From Vicinamibacterales bacterium (lineage in GTDB: Bacteria; Acidobacteriota; Vicinamibacteria; Vicinamibacterales; UBA8438), in contig CALLXD010000037.1 in NCBI GenBank assembly GCA_937766455.1, positions 22,594 through 86,593 of the forward strand: a DNA stretch of 64,000 bases, written 5' to 3'. A program made the position numbers and the translations under genes. This document shows, in pieces, positions 8,132 to 17,586 of this stretch; positions within the stretch are counted from its first letter, which is position 1; each line of letters starts with the position of its first letter. Under the pieces are notes generated by a model, which was not told the DNA's origin, searched no databases, and saw only the letters and a list, made by a program, of their open reading frames with translations.

Positions 8132-9277
8132 GTGACGAGTCGTCTCTCAATGATGGTGCTCGCGACATGCTCGCTCGGAGCCCTCGCGTCGGCCGAACCC
8201 GTGACGGTCCTCTACAACGACCAGGTTATCGCGGTGGAGCGCACGCTGGCTGATCCGAACGACCTCTGGGTGGTACCGGCGGACCTACCGCGAGTGAACG
8301 GCTTCGAACTCAAACCAGAGGGCGCCTGTCTCGCAGAACTCTGCGTCCCGGTCCTCCAGGACCGGGACAGCGAGATGTTCGTGACCCGGTCGAATCAGGC
8401 CTGGTTCAACGTCACTGCTCTCGCCCGCCGGCTCGAACAGGCCTACACCGCGGACCATGACCATCGCGTCTGGAGCTTCGGGGAGATCCCAGTGACGCGG
8501 ACCCAGTTTCTCCGCTCGGCGATGGCACCGGATTTCGAATTGCCCAGCCGGGAAGGCCAACTCGTTCGACTGTCGGACTTCCGCGGCAAGAAGGTCCTGC
8601 TCGTCACATGGGCATCCTGGTGAGGGTGCCGCTATGACCTGCCCGGGTGGCAGGAGGTGTACGAGGAACTACAGGACCAGAACTTCGAGATTATCGCGGT
8701 CGCCCAGGACACGCTGGGGGCCGCTGCCGTCGAAGAATGGTACGACGACGCGGACCCGACCTACACGGCACTCATCGATACGACCCATCGCGTCAGTTCG
8801 CTCTACAACTTCGTGAACGTGCCCTCCGCCGCATGGATTGACGAGGAAGGCCGCGTCGTCCGGATCAACGAGGGCACGTATTCTCAAGTCTTGTCGCTGG
8901 GTCAGGCGTCGTTCGGCACAGACGAGTACCGACCGGCCGTCGTCGACTGGGCGATCAACGGGGCTGATAGTGCGTATGTCTGGTCACAGGATCAGGTGGT
9001 GGACAAGATTCGTCGCCGGACGTCCGATGAGGCGTTGGCTGAGCCGACCTTCAAATTGGGGGTCTACTTCTACGAGCGCGACGAAGCGCTGGCTCGATCC
9101 TACTGGGAGCGCGCACAGGCGCTGTCCCCAGATAGCTGGAATTTCCACCGGCAGGATTGGAACCTGACGGAAGGACTGGGCGGCCCGAAGTATCGCGAGA
9201 AGCGCGGCGGGCTGGGCGACAAGGACTACTACGCGCCGCTGGAGCTCGCGCCACCGGCCACGACGTCCGCCCGGTAG
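8132..9277 (+). CDS. Selenocysteine-containing redoxin-domain protein (in-frame TGA at 8621-8623)
   Basis: Two adjacent open stretches (8132-8620 and 8624-9277) share one frame and are separated only by a TGA. Read through, they give a 381-residue protein with the TGA as codon 164, at the exact redox-active place of a redoxin: KVLLVTWASW-U-GCRYDLPGW. The AhpC/TSA-like domain starts near APDFELPSREG (about residue 132) and goes on past the TGA with good similarity to the fold (EELQDQNFEIIAVAQDT, NVPSAAWIDEEGRVV). An N-terminal signal peptide suggests an exported protein. Start is GTG at 8132; ATG at 8150 is possible. A hairpin follows the TGA as in bacterial SECIS elements. The second redox residue is a Cys two positions on (UxC, not UxxC). 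Substrate is unknown. A nonsense mutation is the alternative but would not explain the hairpin or the intact 3' half. Confidence 0.85.
8638..8654 (+). promoter_or_regulatory. Candidate bacterial SECIS element
   Basis: CCTGCC (8638-8643) pairs with GGCAGG (8649-8654) around a 5-nt loop CGGGT (8644-8648). The stem starts 14 nt after the TGA and the loop 20 nt after it, within the 16-37 nt range known for bacterial SECIS loops. The loop holds a guanine in its first two positions, as SelB requires in known cases. The hairpin lies inside coding sequence, which is where bacterial SECIS elements sit. Confidence 0.72.
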
Positions 9278-9311
9278 GCGAACGACCCCGCCTCGGGAGA
9301 GCGCCGCTACG

Positions 9312-9803
9312 CTATTGCAGGCCGCCGCGGACCGACGTGATGCGCTGAGTGTTGTACCCGAGCCAGTGCATACGGCCCTCGTACCGGGCGTGCTCGATCT
9401 TGACGCAACGGTCCATGACCACCGAGAGGCCTCCTTCCTCCGCGATCCGGCCCCCCTCTTCATTGACGACCCCAAACTGACACCAGAGGGTCTTGGCTCC
9501 CACCGCCACCGCCTCCCTGGCGATATCAGGCAGGGCGTCGGGCGCGCGAAAGACGGCGACGAGGTCGATCGGTTCGGTCACCTCCGTCAGCGACCCGTAG
9601 CTCGGCGCCCCAAGGATGGTTGACTCTCGTGGGTTGACCGGAATCACGCGGTAGCCATGTCGACTGCAGTAGAAACCGACAAAGTAGCTGGCGCGCAGCG
9701 GGTTCTTCGACAACCCAACGATGGCGATCGTCTTGGCGGTGTGCAGCACGCGCTGAATCGTCGCCGGATCCTGATAGCGAGTCACGTCAAACGGTGAGTT
9801 CAT
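9312..9803 (-). CDS. CoA-binding protein (YccU-like)
   Basis: A 163-residue single-domain protein of the CoA_binding_2 type. The Rossmann-like nucleotide motif is IAIVGLSKNPLRASYFVG (about residues 28-46), followed by the conserved YRVIPVNPRE, the AVFRAPDALPDI strand-helix pair and CVKIEHARY near the end. Proteins of this family bind coenzyme A, but the reaction is not known. It follows metY with a 4-base overlap (stop and start share ATGA), so it is translated with the methionine genes; this neighbourhood recurs in other bacteria by my recollection and hints at a link with sulfur amino-acid metabolism. Confidence 0.85.
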   Translation of the reverse strand: MNSPFDVTRYQDPATIQRVLHTAKTIAIVGLSKNPLRASYFVGFYCSRHGYRVIPVNPRESTILGAPSYGSLTEVTEPIDLVAVFRAPDALPDIAREAVAVGAKTLWCQFGVVNEEGGRIAEEGGLSVVMDRCVKIEHARYEGRMHWLGYNTQRITSVRGGLQ

Positions 9804-11092
9804 GTGGATGACACCTTGGCGAAGCCCTGCTCGAGGTCCCAGATCAGGTCGTCAAGCTCTTCGATACCGACCGACAACCTGATAGTCCCGGGCCGCACTC
9901 CGGCGGCGTCAAGCTCGTCGTCACTCAATTGACGATGGGTGGTACTGGCCGGATGAATGATCAGGCTCTTGGCGTCGCCGACATTCGCCAGGTGCGACCA
10001 CAGCGTGACCCCCCGAATGAAATCCTGTCCCGCCTGGCGTCCCCCCAGGCAGTCGAACGAGAACACCGCGCTGGCGCCGCCCGGCAGATACTTGTCCACC
10101 AGCGGGCGATAACGGCTCGACGACAAGCCCGGGTAGGTCACGTTCGATACCAGGTCGTGCGATTCAAGGTACTGGGCAACCGCCGTCGCGTTCTCGACGT
10201 GGCGCGCCATCCGCAACGACAAGGTCTCCAGTCCCTGCAAGAACAGGAATGCGTTGAACGGACTCATGGCCGCGCCAAGGTCACGCAGCGTCTCGGCCCG
10301 GAGCTTCATGAGGAAACCGTGGGAACCGAAGGTGCCATGGAACTGGAGGCCGTGATACGCGGGGGACGGATCGGCCACGACCGGAAAACGGCCGTTGGAC
10401 CAGTTGAACTCACCAGACTCGACCACAACCCCGCCGATGCTTGTGCCGTGGCCGCCGATGAACTTCGTCGCTGAGTGCAGCACGATGTCGGCCCCCCACT
10501 CCATCGGTCGACACAGGAACGGCGTCGCGAAGGTGTTGTCCACCAGCAGCGGCAGGTCGTGTGCGTGCGCGATGGCGGCGACGGTCTCGATGTCCAGGAC
10601 GTTGCCACCCGGATTTCCGATCGTCTCGCCAAAGAACGCCTTCGTGTTCTCCCGTACGGCTGCGGTCCAGGCGTCCGGATCGTCGGGGTCGACCCAGGTC
10701 AGCTCGACGGACATCTTACCGAGCAGGTGCTTGAGCTGATTGACGGTGCCGCCGTAGAGCGCTGATGACGAGACCACATGGTCCCCGGGCGACAGCAGGG
10801 TGAACAAGGCGGCAGCCTGTGCGGCGATCCCACTGGCGAAGGCCACGGCACCGCACCCACCTTCCAGGTTCGCGACCCGCTCCTCGAACACCGCCACGGT
10901 CGGATTCATGATCCGGGAGTAGGTGTTCCCGTACTCCTGGAGGTTGAAATAGGCCGCGGCCGATTCCGGATCCTCGAAGACGTAGCTGGTCGTTTGGAAA
11001 ATCGGAACCGCTCGAGCACCGGTGTTGGGGTCAGGACGCTGACCCGCGTGCAGCTGTCGAGTTTCGAACCCGAACCGGCGAGACTCTTCCAT
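9800..11092 (-). CDS. metY: O-acetylhomoserine aminocarboxypropyltransferase (O-acetylhomoserine sulfhydrylase)
   Basis: A 430-residue PLP enzyme of the Cys/Met metabolism family. It shows [12 protein letters not shown] at the N-terminus, the [12 protein letters not shown] phosphate-binding loop, [16 protein letters not shown], and the PLP lysine in [11 protein letters not shown]. The C-terminal [13 protein letters not shown] and [14 protein letters not shown] are typical of O-acetylhomoserine sulfhydrylases rather than cystathionine enzymes. It makes homocysteine from O-acetylhomoserine and sulfide in the cytoplasm. The gene order metX-metY on the same strand, 35 bases apart, supplies substrate and enzyme together. 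No SAM riboswitch is visible upstream. Confidence 0.93.
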   Translation of the reverse strand: MEESRRFGFETRQLHAGQRPDPNTGARAVPIFQTTSYVFEDPESAAAYFNLQEYGNTYSRIMNPTVAVFEERVANLEGGCGAVAFASGIAAQAAALFTLLSPGDHVVSSSALYGGTVNQLKHLLGKMSVELTWVDPDDPDAWTAAVRENTKAFFGETIGNPGGNVLDIETVAAIAHAHDLPLLVDNTFATPFLCRPMEWGADIVLHSATKFIGGHGTSIGGVVVESGEFNWSNGRFPVVADPSPAYHGLQFHGTFGSHGFLMKLRAETLRDLGAAMSPFNAFLFLQGLETLSLRMARHVENATAVAQYLESHDLVSNVTYPGLSSSRYRPLVDKYLPGGASAVFSFDCLGGRQAGQDFIRGVTLWSHLANVGDAKSLIIHPASTTHRQLSDDELDAAGVRPGTIRLSVGIEELDDLIWDLEQGFAKVSST

Positions 11093-11127
11093 GAATGTGG
11101 GCCTCCTGCCCGTGGTGTCCTACTCCC

Positions 11128-12327
11128 CTATCTGTCGAGGAACGCCTGAATCAACGGTGTCTGGCGTGCCTCTTCCAGAAGAAAACAGTCGTGCCCATAG
11201 GGCGCATCGATGACGTGGAACTCGACATCCTTACCGGCGCCGCGCAACGCGGCCGTCAGCTCCTCGAAACCCTCATGAGGATAGAGCCAATCCGAACTGA
11301 ACGCGATCAACAGCGTGCGAGCCGACACGTCGCGGACGGCGCGCGCGAGTTGGCCCTCCCCATACTGTCGGGCCAAATCGAAATAGGTGAGTGCCCGCGA
11401 CGTGTAGAGGTACGTGTTCGCGTCAAAGCGCTTCACAAACGTGTCGGCCTGGTGTCGGAGGTAGCTCTCGACCTCGAACTCGGGGGTCGTGAGGTCGTAG
11501 CCGATGTCCTCTGCGCCCTGCAGCCGCCGGCCGAACTTGTCCCGGACTGAGGTCGCCGACAGGTAGGTAATGTGCCCCACCATGCGGGCCACCCCCATCC
11601 CCGCCGTCGGCGCACGCCCCGTGTCGTGGTAGTCCCCGCCCTGCCAATCGGGATCCGCCGTAATCGCCGCGCGCGCGATCGCGTTCCACGCGATCCCCTG
11701 GGGATGCAGAGCATGGGTACTGGCAATCGGGATGACGGTATCGACGAAATCGGCATGCTGGACGGCCCACTCGAGCGCCTGCATTCCACCCAACGAGCCG
11801 CCGGCCACGGCCAACAGCCTCGTGATACCGAGCTCCTCCAGGAGCGCCCGCTGCGCCCGCACCATGTCCGCAACGGTGATGACCGGAAAATCAGACCCAT
11901 AGGGACGGCCGGTGGCGGGATTGGGGGACGAGGGCCCCGTGGTTCCCGCGCAGCCGCCGAGCAGGTTCGAGCTGACGATATAGAACCGATCGGTGTCGAA
12001 CGCTTTCCCTGGCCCGATCATGCCGTCCCACCACCCGAGGCCACGACCGCGTTCAGCGTCTCGTTCTTCCGCGCGAAAACCGTCTCGGGTCCTCGCCGTA
12101 CTCGGGGTCTCGGTGTATCCGGCCGCATGCGCGTCACCGCTCAATGCGTGGCACACGAGAATCACGTTGTCGCAAGCGGGCGACAGGGTGCCGTATGTCT
12201 CGTACGCCACTCGGACGTGCGGCAGCACACGGCCACAATCGAGCGCAAGCGGTCTCGGTAGCTCGACAAACTGGAGCCGGACAGCACCGATAGGGTGTGC
12301 GGCGATGTCAGGAGGCGACGCGGTCAT
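11128..12327 (-). CDS. metX: Homoserine O-acetyltransferase
   Basis: An alpha/beta hydrolase-fold acyltransferase of 399 residues if started at the ATG at 12327; the frame is open 27 codons further up, but that part looks non-coding and would approach the divergent osmC-like gene. Key motifs are VCHALSGDAH (oxyanion region), the nucleophile elbow AVAGGSLGGMQALEW, FSSDWLYPHEG for the catalytic aspartate and DAPYGHDCFLLE for the histidine. It acetylates homoserine with acetyl-CoA, the first step of methionine synthesis. The family name (acetyl versus succinyl) cannot be settled by sequence alone, but the metY neighbour favours acetyl. Confidence 0.92.
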   Translation of the reverse strand: MTASPPDIAAHPIGAVRLQFVELPRPLALDCGRVLPHVRVAYETYGTLSPACDNVILVCHALSGDAHAAGYTETPSTARTRDGFRAEERDAERGRGLGWWDGMIGPGKAFDTDRFYIVSSNLLGGCAGTTGPSSPNPATGRPYGSDFPVITVADMVRAQRALLEELGITRLLAVAGGSLGGMQALEWAVQHADFVDTVIPIASTHALHPQGIAWNAIARAAITADPDWQGGDYHDTGRAPTAGMGVARMVGHITYLSATSVRDKFGRRLQGAEDIGYDLTTPEFEVESYLRHQADTFVKRFDANTYLYTSRALTYFDLARQYGEGQLARAVRDVSARTLLIAFSSDWLYPHEGFEELTAALRGAGKDVEFHVIDAPYGHDCFLLEEARQTPLIQAFLDR

Positions 12328-12440
12328 CGGCAGATCATATCGCTGTGGCGGCCGTTCATCCCGATGTATGCTGTTTGGTCGCGGGGCCCTGGGTCCCGGT
12401 GAAGACATAAAGCAACCGGTATCTTCCGAAGGAGAGAATC

Positions 12441-13013
12441 ATGGGCGAGTCTACCGTCAACAATGGAGTCAACGTCGAAGCACTGCTGGCCGCGCGTGCG
12501 GCGCTGACCGACGCGCCTGAAGCCGCCAAGTTCAAGTGGAGGGCCTCGTGCACGTGGCGGAACGGCACGCACAGCACGTCGTCCGTCGCAGGCTTCCATG
12601 GCCTGGGGGCCGAGCAGACCCGCAAGACTGAATTCTCGTTCGACGCCGATCATCCCGAGGTGTTCGCCTCGGAGGACCTTGGCGCGACGCCGATCGAGTA
12701 TGTGCTCGTTGGCCTCGCCAGTTGTCTGACCGCGGGTGTGGCGGCAGTGGCGCAGCACCGGGGCATTCAGCTCAAGTCGGTCGAGGCCAAGCTCGAGGGA
12801 GACATGGACATCCAGGGCATCCTCGGCATCGACAGCGACGTGCGCAACGGTTACAACGACATCAAGGTCAGCTTCGATATCGATGCGGACGCGACGCCGG
12901 AGGAAGTCGAGGCGATCGTCGCACAGTCACAGAAGCGCTCGGCGGTGTACGACGCCGTGACCAACCCCACGAACGTGGCCGTCCAGGTCAACAGCACCAA
13001 CAGCGCTGGCTAG
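12441..13013 (+). CDS. OsmC family protein
   Basis: A 190-residue protein of the OsmC/Ohr superfamily. The central helix carries VLVGLASCLTAGVAAVA with the conserved cysteine, and the N-terminal strand has a lone Cys in WRASCTWRNG. The C-terminal beta-alpha part (VKVSFDIDADATPEEV-like) is complete. OsmC proteins reduce organic hydroperoxides using a Cys pair; here the first cysteine sits before a W rather than in the usual position, so peroxidase activity is not assured. A good ribosome site (gaaggagag) precedes the ATG. It is divergent from metX and may share a promoter region of about 110 bases with it. Confidence 0.85.
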   Translation: MGESTVNNGVNVEALLAARAALTDAPEAAKFKWRASCTWRNGTHSTSSVAGFHGLGAEQTRKTEFSFDADHPEVFASEDLGATPIEYVLVGLASCLTAGVAAVAQHRGIQLKSVEAKLEGDMDIQGILGIDSDVRNGYNDIKVSFDIDADATPEEVEAIVAQSQKRSAVYDAVTNPTNVAVQVNSTNSAG

Positions 13014-13044
13014 TCCCCTGTAACCGTCGGACGGGAGGCGCGTC

Positions 13045-14277
13045 ATCGAACAAGTCACCACCGTCGTCATCGGGGCCGGTCACGCAGGGCTTGCGGTCAG
13101 CCGATGCCTGTCCGAACGAGCGATTGACCACGTCGTGTTGGAGCGCGGGGAGATTGCCAATTCCTGGCGCCGCGAGCGCTGGAACTCGCTGCGACTCCTG
13201 ACGCCGAACTGGCAGACCCGACTGCCGGGCCATCGGTACGACGGCACCGATCCGAACGGCTTCATGACGGCGGGCGAGGTGGCCGAGTTCATCTCCGAGT
13301 TCGCGGCCGCGGCCGAGGCACCGGTGCGGACGAACACCACGGTCACCGCCGTTCGGCAGACCGACGACGGTTATCACGTCGCCACCGACAAGGGCGATCT
13401 GGGCTGCCGGAGCGTCGTCCTGGCGAGCGGCGCATGCAACCTCCCCAACGTGCCACCCCTTCGTCAGGCGGTGCCAACATCGATCGCCTGCCTCACGACG
13501 ATGGAATACCGCGAGCCCAGTCAGCTCGCAGATGGCGGGGTCCTGGTCGTCGGCGCCTCGGCGACGGGTGTGCAACTGGCCGACGAAATTCGGCGGTCCG
13601 GTCGAGCCGTCACGCTCTCGGTGGGCGAGCACGTGCGACTACCGAGGACCTATCGAGGCCGCGACATACTCTGGTGGATGGACGCCTCGGGCGTTTGGGA
13701 CGAGCGCTACGACGAGATCGACGACCTCACGCGCGCCCGAGGGCTGCCATCCCCACAGTTGGTGGGCACACCCGAACGCGCCACCCTCGACCTGAACGCG
13801 CTGACCGAGACCGGTGTCGAGTTGGTGGGCCGCTGGTCTGCGATTCGGGACGACCAAGCGCTCTTCTCGGGAGGACTGCGCAACCAGTTTGCGCTGGCCG
13901 ACCTCAAGATGAACCGACTCCTCAAGACCTTTGACGAGTGGGCTCGCGACCACGGTGGAGATGCCGAGACCGGCCCCCCAGAGCGGTTTGAGGCGACCCG
14001 CGTTCCAGAGTCGTCTCGACTCCGACTCGACCTGACCAGCGGCGAGCTCAGCACCATCGTGTGGGCCACCGGATTTCGCCCCGACTACAGCTGGCTCGAT
14101 GTCCCAGTGCTCGATCGCAAGGGATACTTGCGCCACGATGGCGGAGTGGTCGACGCACCGGGACTCTACGCGATCGGCCTCCCGGTGCTCCGACGCCGCA
14201 AGTCGACCTTCATTCACGGCGCCGAGGATGACGCGCGCGACGTGATCGAGCACCTCGCTGGCTACCTCGCCGGGTAA
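13045..14277 (+). CDS. Flavin-dependent monooxygenase-like oxidoreductase (CzcO/FMO type), putative ATC start
   Basis: The N-terminal FAD-binding Rossmann motif VVIGAGHAGLAVS is encoded at 13066-13104, so the gene must start before it. No ATG, GTG or TTG exists between the in-frame stop at 13021 and 13135. The best site is ATC at 13045, with a strong GGGAGG six bases before it; the resulting protein is 410 residues. A second nucleotide motif VLVVGASATGVQLADEI (about residue 170) and WATGFRPDYSWLD near the end fit FMO/CzcO-type NADPH oxidoreductases. The substrate is unknown. Either ATC is a true non-canonical start or a base error hides an ATG. Confidence 0.75.
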   Translation: MEQVTTVVIGAGHAGLAVSRCLSERAIDHVVLERGEIANSWRRERWNSLRLLTPNWQTRLPGHRYDGTDPNGFMTAGEVAEFISEFAAAAEAPVRTNTTVTAVRQTDDGYHVATDKGDLGCRSVVLASGACNLPNVPPLRQAVPTSIACLTTMEYREPSQLADGGVLVVGASATGVQLADEIRRSGRAVTLSVGEHVRLPRTYRGRDILWWMDASGVWDERYDEIDDLTRARGLPSPQLVGTPERATLDLNALTETGVELVGRWSAIRDDQALFSGGLRNQFALADLKMNRLLKTFDEWARDHGGDAETGPPERFEATRVPESSRLRLDLTSGELSTIVWATGFRPDYSWLDVPVLDRKGYLRHDGGVVDAPGLYAIGLPVLRRRKSTFIHGAEDDARDVIEHLAGYLAG

Positions 14278-14318
14278 CCTCGTCGGGAACGGTACGCGAA
14301 CGGCGCTGTGGGAGCCGC

Positions 14319-15569
14319 TCAGGAACTCGGGGCACTGCCCAACGCGCGGAGTGCGGCGATCCGACGTAAGACCGGCGGATGGGAATGGTGCAGAAACACC
14401 TGCAACGGGTGTGGGGTGAGGTTCGACAGGCTGTCGGCCGAGAGCTTCGTCAGCGCGGTCACCATCGGTTCCACCGTGCCGGTCGTCTCCGCCGCAAACG
14501 CGTCCGCCTCGAACTCATGCTTGCGTGAGAACAGGTTGACCACGACCGACAGGACGAGGTCTATCGGGGTGAACAGTAGCCCGAAGAAGACCATGCCGGC
14601 ATACACGGAGGGTTCGGACACCGCGAACGCGCGGAACAGGCCGGGCTGCTCAAGAAACCGCGAGAGAAGAAAAAAGAGCGCCCCGGTATGGGCCACGCCC
14701 AGAGCCAGCCCCTTCAGCATGTGCCCACGCTTGTAGTGCCCCACTTCGTGCGCCACCACCGCCACCAGTTCGGGGGTCGTGTGGCGTGCGATCAGCGTGT
14801 CGAACAGTCCGATCCGTTTGCGGCTGCCGAATCCCGTGAAGAACGCATTGGCTTTGGCCGACCGACGCGACCCGTCGACCACGAAGATGTCGTCCAGTGG
14901 GAAGTGGGTCGACCGTGCGTAGTCCACCAGCGCCTGCTTCAGTTCGGTCTTCTCCAATGGGCTGAACGTATTGAAGAGGGGCATGATCCAGGTGGGAGCC
15001 AGGAATTGTGCCGCCACAGTGAACGCGGTGGTCACAGCCCAGCACCAGATCCAGGCGACCGGTCCGGTGGAGTCAAAGAGAAAGAGCAGCAGTGCCAGCA
15101 GTGTCCCACCGAGGACCGCCCCGAGAGCCAATCCCTTCACCAGGTCCAGCGCGAAGGTGCGTGGGGTGGTGCGGTTGAATCCAAATCGTTCCTCGATGAC
15201 GAACGTCGCATAGAGACGAAAGGGCAATCCGATTACTGTCGAGCTGGCCAGCAGCGCGCCCACGAAGAGTAGCCCGGTCGGGACCGGGCCGAAACCGAAC
15301 GCTCGGCAACTGGCATCCAGCCATCCGAATCCACCGAACCGCCAAAACGCGAGCAACGTGGCGAGACTGACCAGGCCCTGCACGAGCCCGAACCAGCTCT
15401 GCGTGCGTGTGTAGGCCTGGGACCGCGCGTAGGCATCGTCGTCGTATGTCGAACGAAACTCGTCCGGCACCGTGGGGCTCATCGCACGCACGTTGAGCAC
15501 GCTCGTCACGACAGACAAGACAAATTCCCCGATTAGCGCGACCAGGACGATCCAGGCGTAAACATTCAT
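14319..15569 (-). CDS. M48 family integral membrane metalloprotease (Ste24/CAAX protease 1-like)
   Basis: A 416-residue membrane protein with an M48 N-terminal multi-helix domain (SQAYTRTQSWFGLVQG, LPFRLYATFVIEERFGFN). The catalytic domain has the HExxH zinc motif in VAVVAHEVGHYKRGH and the third ligand in the RKHEFEADAFA stretch. This is the layout of eukaryotic-type Ste24 proteases, which in bacteria probably take part in membrane protein quality control. Its start lies 30 bases after a TATAAT box on the minus strand. It is divergent from the fumarase gene. Confidence 0.9.
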   Translation of the reverse strand: MNVYAWIVLVALIGEFVLSVVTSVLNVRAMSPTVPDEFRSTYDDDAYARSQAYTRTQSWFGLVQGLVSLATLLAFWRFGGFGWLDASCRAFGFGPVPTGLLFVGALLASSTVIGLPFRLYATFVIEERFGFNRTTPRTFALDLVKGLALGAVLGGTLLALLLFLFDSTGPVAWIWCWAVTTAFTVAAQFLAPTWIMPLFNTFSPLEKTELKQALVDYARSTHFPLDDIFVVDGSRRSAKANAFFTGFGSRKRIGLFDTLIARHTTPELVAVVAHEVGHYKRGHMLKGLALGVAHTGALFFLLSRFLEQPGLFRAFAVSEPSVYAGMVFFGLLFTPIDLVLSVVVNLFSRKHEFEADAFAAETTGTVEPMVTALTKLSADSLSNLTPHPLQVFLHHSHPPVLRRIAALRALGSAPSS

Positions 15570-15598
15570 AGAGGGGCCGGTGACACGACGCGTGGGCG

Positions 15599-15604
15599 AT
15601 TATA
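15599..15604 (-). promoter_or_regulatory. Candidate -10 element (TATAAT) for the M48 protease gene
   Basis: On the minus strand a perfect TATAAT lies 30 bases before the ATG at 15569. No clear -35 box was found at the right distance. Confidence 0.45.
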
Positions 15605-15727
15605 CTGAGCCGCTTCGTTTCCTGGCGACGACGAGACCCGGCGACGGCTGATCGGCGGCGGCCCCACGCGGGGCGCTCGCGCGTTGTGCCCGCAGGCGAG
15701 GGCAACCATCCGGCGCCTATCTCGGGG

Positions 15728-15733
15728 TACAAT
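15728..15733 (+). promoter_or_regulatory. Candidate -10 element (TACAAT) for the fumarase gene
   Basis: TACAAT lies 57 bases before the fumarase ATG, in the 220-base divergent region shared with the M48 gene. No convincing -35 box. Confidence 0.35.
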
Positions 15734-15789
15734 CAACTGTTTGCCGGCCGATCCTGGCTGCCCCGCTGTTCCCGTCACGGTTCCGACTC

Positions 15790-17436
15790 ATGTCCGATTT
15801 TTACTACCAGCCCCTGTTTGAACGGGGCCCCGACGAAACGCCCTATCGCAAGCTGACCTCCGAGGGCGTGTCCACGGTCACGGTCGACGGCCGCGAACTA
15901 CTCAAGGTTGAGCCGGAGGCGTTACGCCTCCTGGCGCAGACCGCCTTCGACGATATTTCGCACCTGCTGCGGCCCGCCCACCTCGTGCAGTTGCGCTCGA
16001 TTCTCGACGACTCGGAGGCGTCTGAGAACGACCGGTTCGTGGCGCTCGAATTGCTGCGGAACGCCAACATCGCATCCGGGCGGGTGCTGCCGGGATGCCA
16101 GGACACCGGCACCGCCATCGTCATGGGTCATAAGGGCGAGAACGTCCTGACCGGGACCAACGACGGGGAGCCGCTCTCCCGCGGCATCTACGATGCCTAC
16201 GATCAGCGTAACCTGCGCTACTCGCAGATGGCACCGCTCGACATGTTCACCGAGAAGAACACTGGGTCGAACCTGCCAGCCCAGATCGAGATCTACGCAG
16301 AGCCGGGTGACGAGTATGAACTGCTGTTCATCGCCAAGGGCGGCGGGTCGGCCAACAAGTCGTTTCTCTATCAGGAAACCAAAGCACTGCTGAACCCCGC
16401 GTCCCTGCTCGCGTTCGCCGAGGAGAAGCTGCGGTCCATCGGCACCTCCGCCTGCCCGCCCTACCATCTGGCGTTGGTCATTGGCGGTCCCTCAGCCGAA
16501 TTCACGATGAAGACGGTGAAGCTGGCCAGCACCCACTATCTGGACACGCTCCCCACCAGCGGCAACGAGCACGGACGCGCGTTTCGCGATCTGGGCATGG
16601 AAGCGCAGATCTTCGAGTTGTGTCGGAACATCGGCATCGGAGCGCAGTTCGGCGGCAAGTACTTCGCCCACGACGTGCGCGTGATCCGCCTCCCGAGACA
16701 TGGCGCCTCGTGCCCGGTGGGCCTGGGCGTCTCGTGCTCTGCCGACAGGCAGGCGTTGGCGAAGATTACCCGCGACGGTGTGTTTCTCGAACAACTCGAG
16801 GAGAACCCCGCGCAGTATTTGCCAGATGTCACCACCGAGCAGCTCGACGACGACGTCGTGCGGATCGACCTCAACCGGCCCATGACGGAGATTCTCGCCG
16901 AGTTGAGCAAGTACCCGGTCGCGACCCGTCTCTCGCTGTCCGGAACGATGATCGTGGCGCGGGACATTGCGCACGCGAAACTGAAGGAACGGATTGATGG
17001 GGGCGGCACGCTCCCCCAGTACGTCAAAGACCACATGGTCTACTACGCGGGCCCGGCCAAGAAACCGGAGGGGCTTCCGTCCGGCTCGTTCGGGCCCACC
17101 ACCGCCGGCCGCATGGACTCGTATGTCGACCTGTTCCAGAGTCACGGCGGCAGCATGGTAATGCTGGCCAAGGGCAACCGGTCACGGCAGGTCACCGAGG
17201 CCTGCGACAAGCACGGTGGGTTCTACCTGGGGTCCATCGGCGGGCCCGCCGCCAGGCTGGCCGAGCACAGCATCCGGCACGTCGAGGTGCTCGAGTACCC
17301 GGAACTGGGTATGGAAGCGATCTGGAAGATAGAGGTAGAAGACTTTCCCGCCTTCATCATCGTCGATGACAAGGGGAATGATTTCTACGCGGAACTCATG
17401 CAGACAAAACCGGTGTCGTTCATCCGGTCGTCATAG
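15790..17436 (+). CDS. Fumarate hydratase, class I (iron-sulfur type)
   Basis: A 548-residue protein that matches the single-chain FumA/FumB type, with alpha and beta parts fused. Cysteines that bind the 4Fe-4S cluster are seen in LPGCQDTGT (about residue 103), [10 protein letters not shown] and GVSCSADR. The C-terminal part has [13 protein letters not shown] and [16 protein letters not shown], typical of the beta domain. It hydrates fumarate to malate in the citric-acid cycle and is oxygen sensitive. It stands alone, with a spacing of about 150 bases to the next gene. Confidence 0.95.
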   Translation: MSDFYYQPLFERGPDETPYRKLTSEGVSTVTVDGRELLKVEPEALRLLAQTAFDDISHLLRPAHLVQLRSILDDSEASENDRFVALELLRNANIASGRVLPGCQDTGTAIVMGHKGENVLTGTNDGEPLSRGIYDAYDQRNLRYSQMAPLDMFTEKNTGSNLPAQIEIYAEPGDEYELLFIAKGGGSANKSFLYQETKALLNPASLLAFAEEKLRSIGTSACPPYHLALVIGGPSAEFTMKTVKLASTHYLDTLPTSGNEHGRAFRDLGMEAQIFELCRNIGIGAQFGGKYFAHDVRVIRLPRHGASCPVGLGVSCSADRQALAKITRDGVFLEQLEENPAQYLPDVTTEQLDDDVVRIDLNRPMTEILAELSKYPVATRLSLSGTMIVARDIAHAKLKERIDGGGTLPQYVKDHMVYYAGPAKKPEGLPSGSFGPTTAGRMDSYVDLFQSHGGSMVMLAKGNRSRQVTEACDKHGGFYLGSIGGPAARLAEHSIRHVEVLEYPELGMEAIWKIEVEDFPAFIIVDDKGNDFYAELMQTKPVSFIRSS

Positions 17437-17586
17437 TGGTCTCATGACGCGGCACGTCCGATACACCCCAGGCGGGAGGGCGACGCAACCCCACGTAGGA
17501 CCCGCGTCACCAGCACCTGGTCGATGTTCACAGTTCGTCAACAACGCAATACACGTCAACACTCGTTATTTGGAGAGAGATACACA

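Noticed and set aside
12328..12408. N-terminal extension of metX to 12408
   Set aside because: It has no family similarity and would leave almost no room for the promoter of the divergent osmC-like gene.
12300..12440. SAM riboswitch upstream of metX
   Set aside because: The space to the divergent gene is only about 110 bases and shows no SAM-I-like helices.
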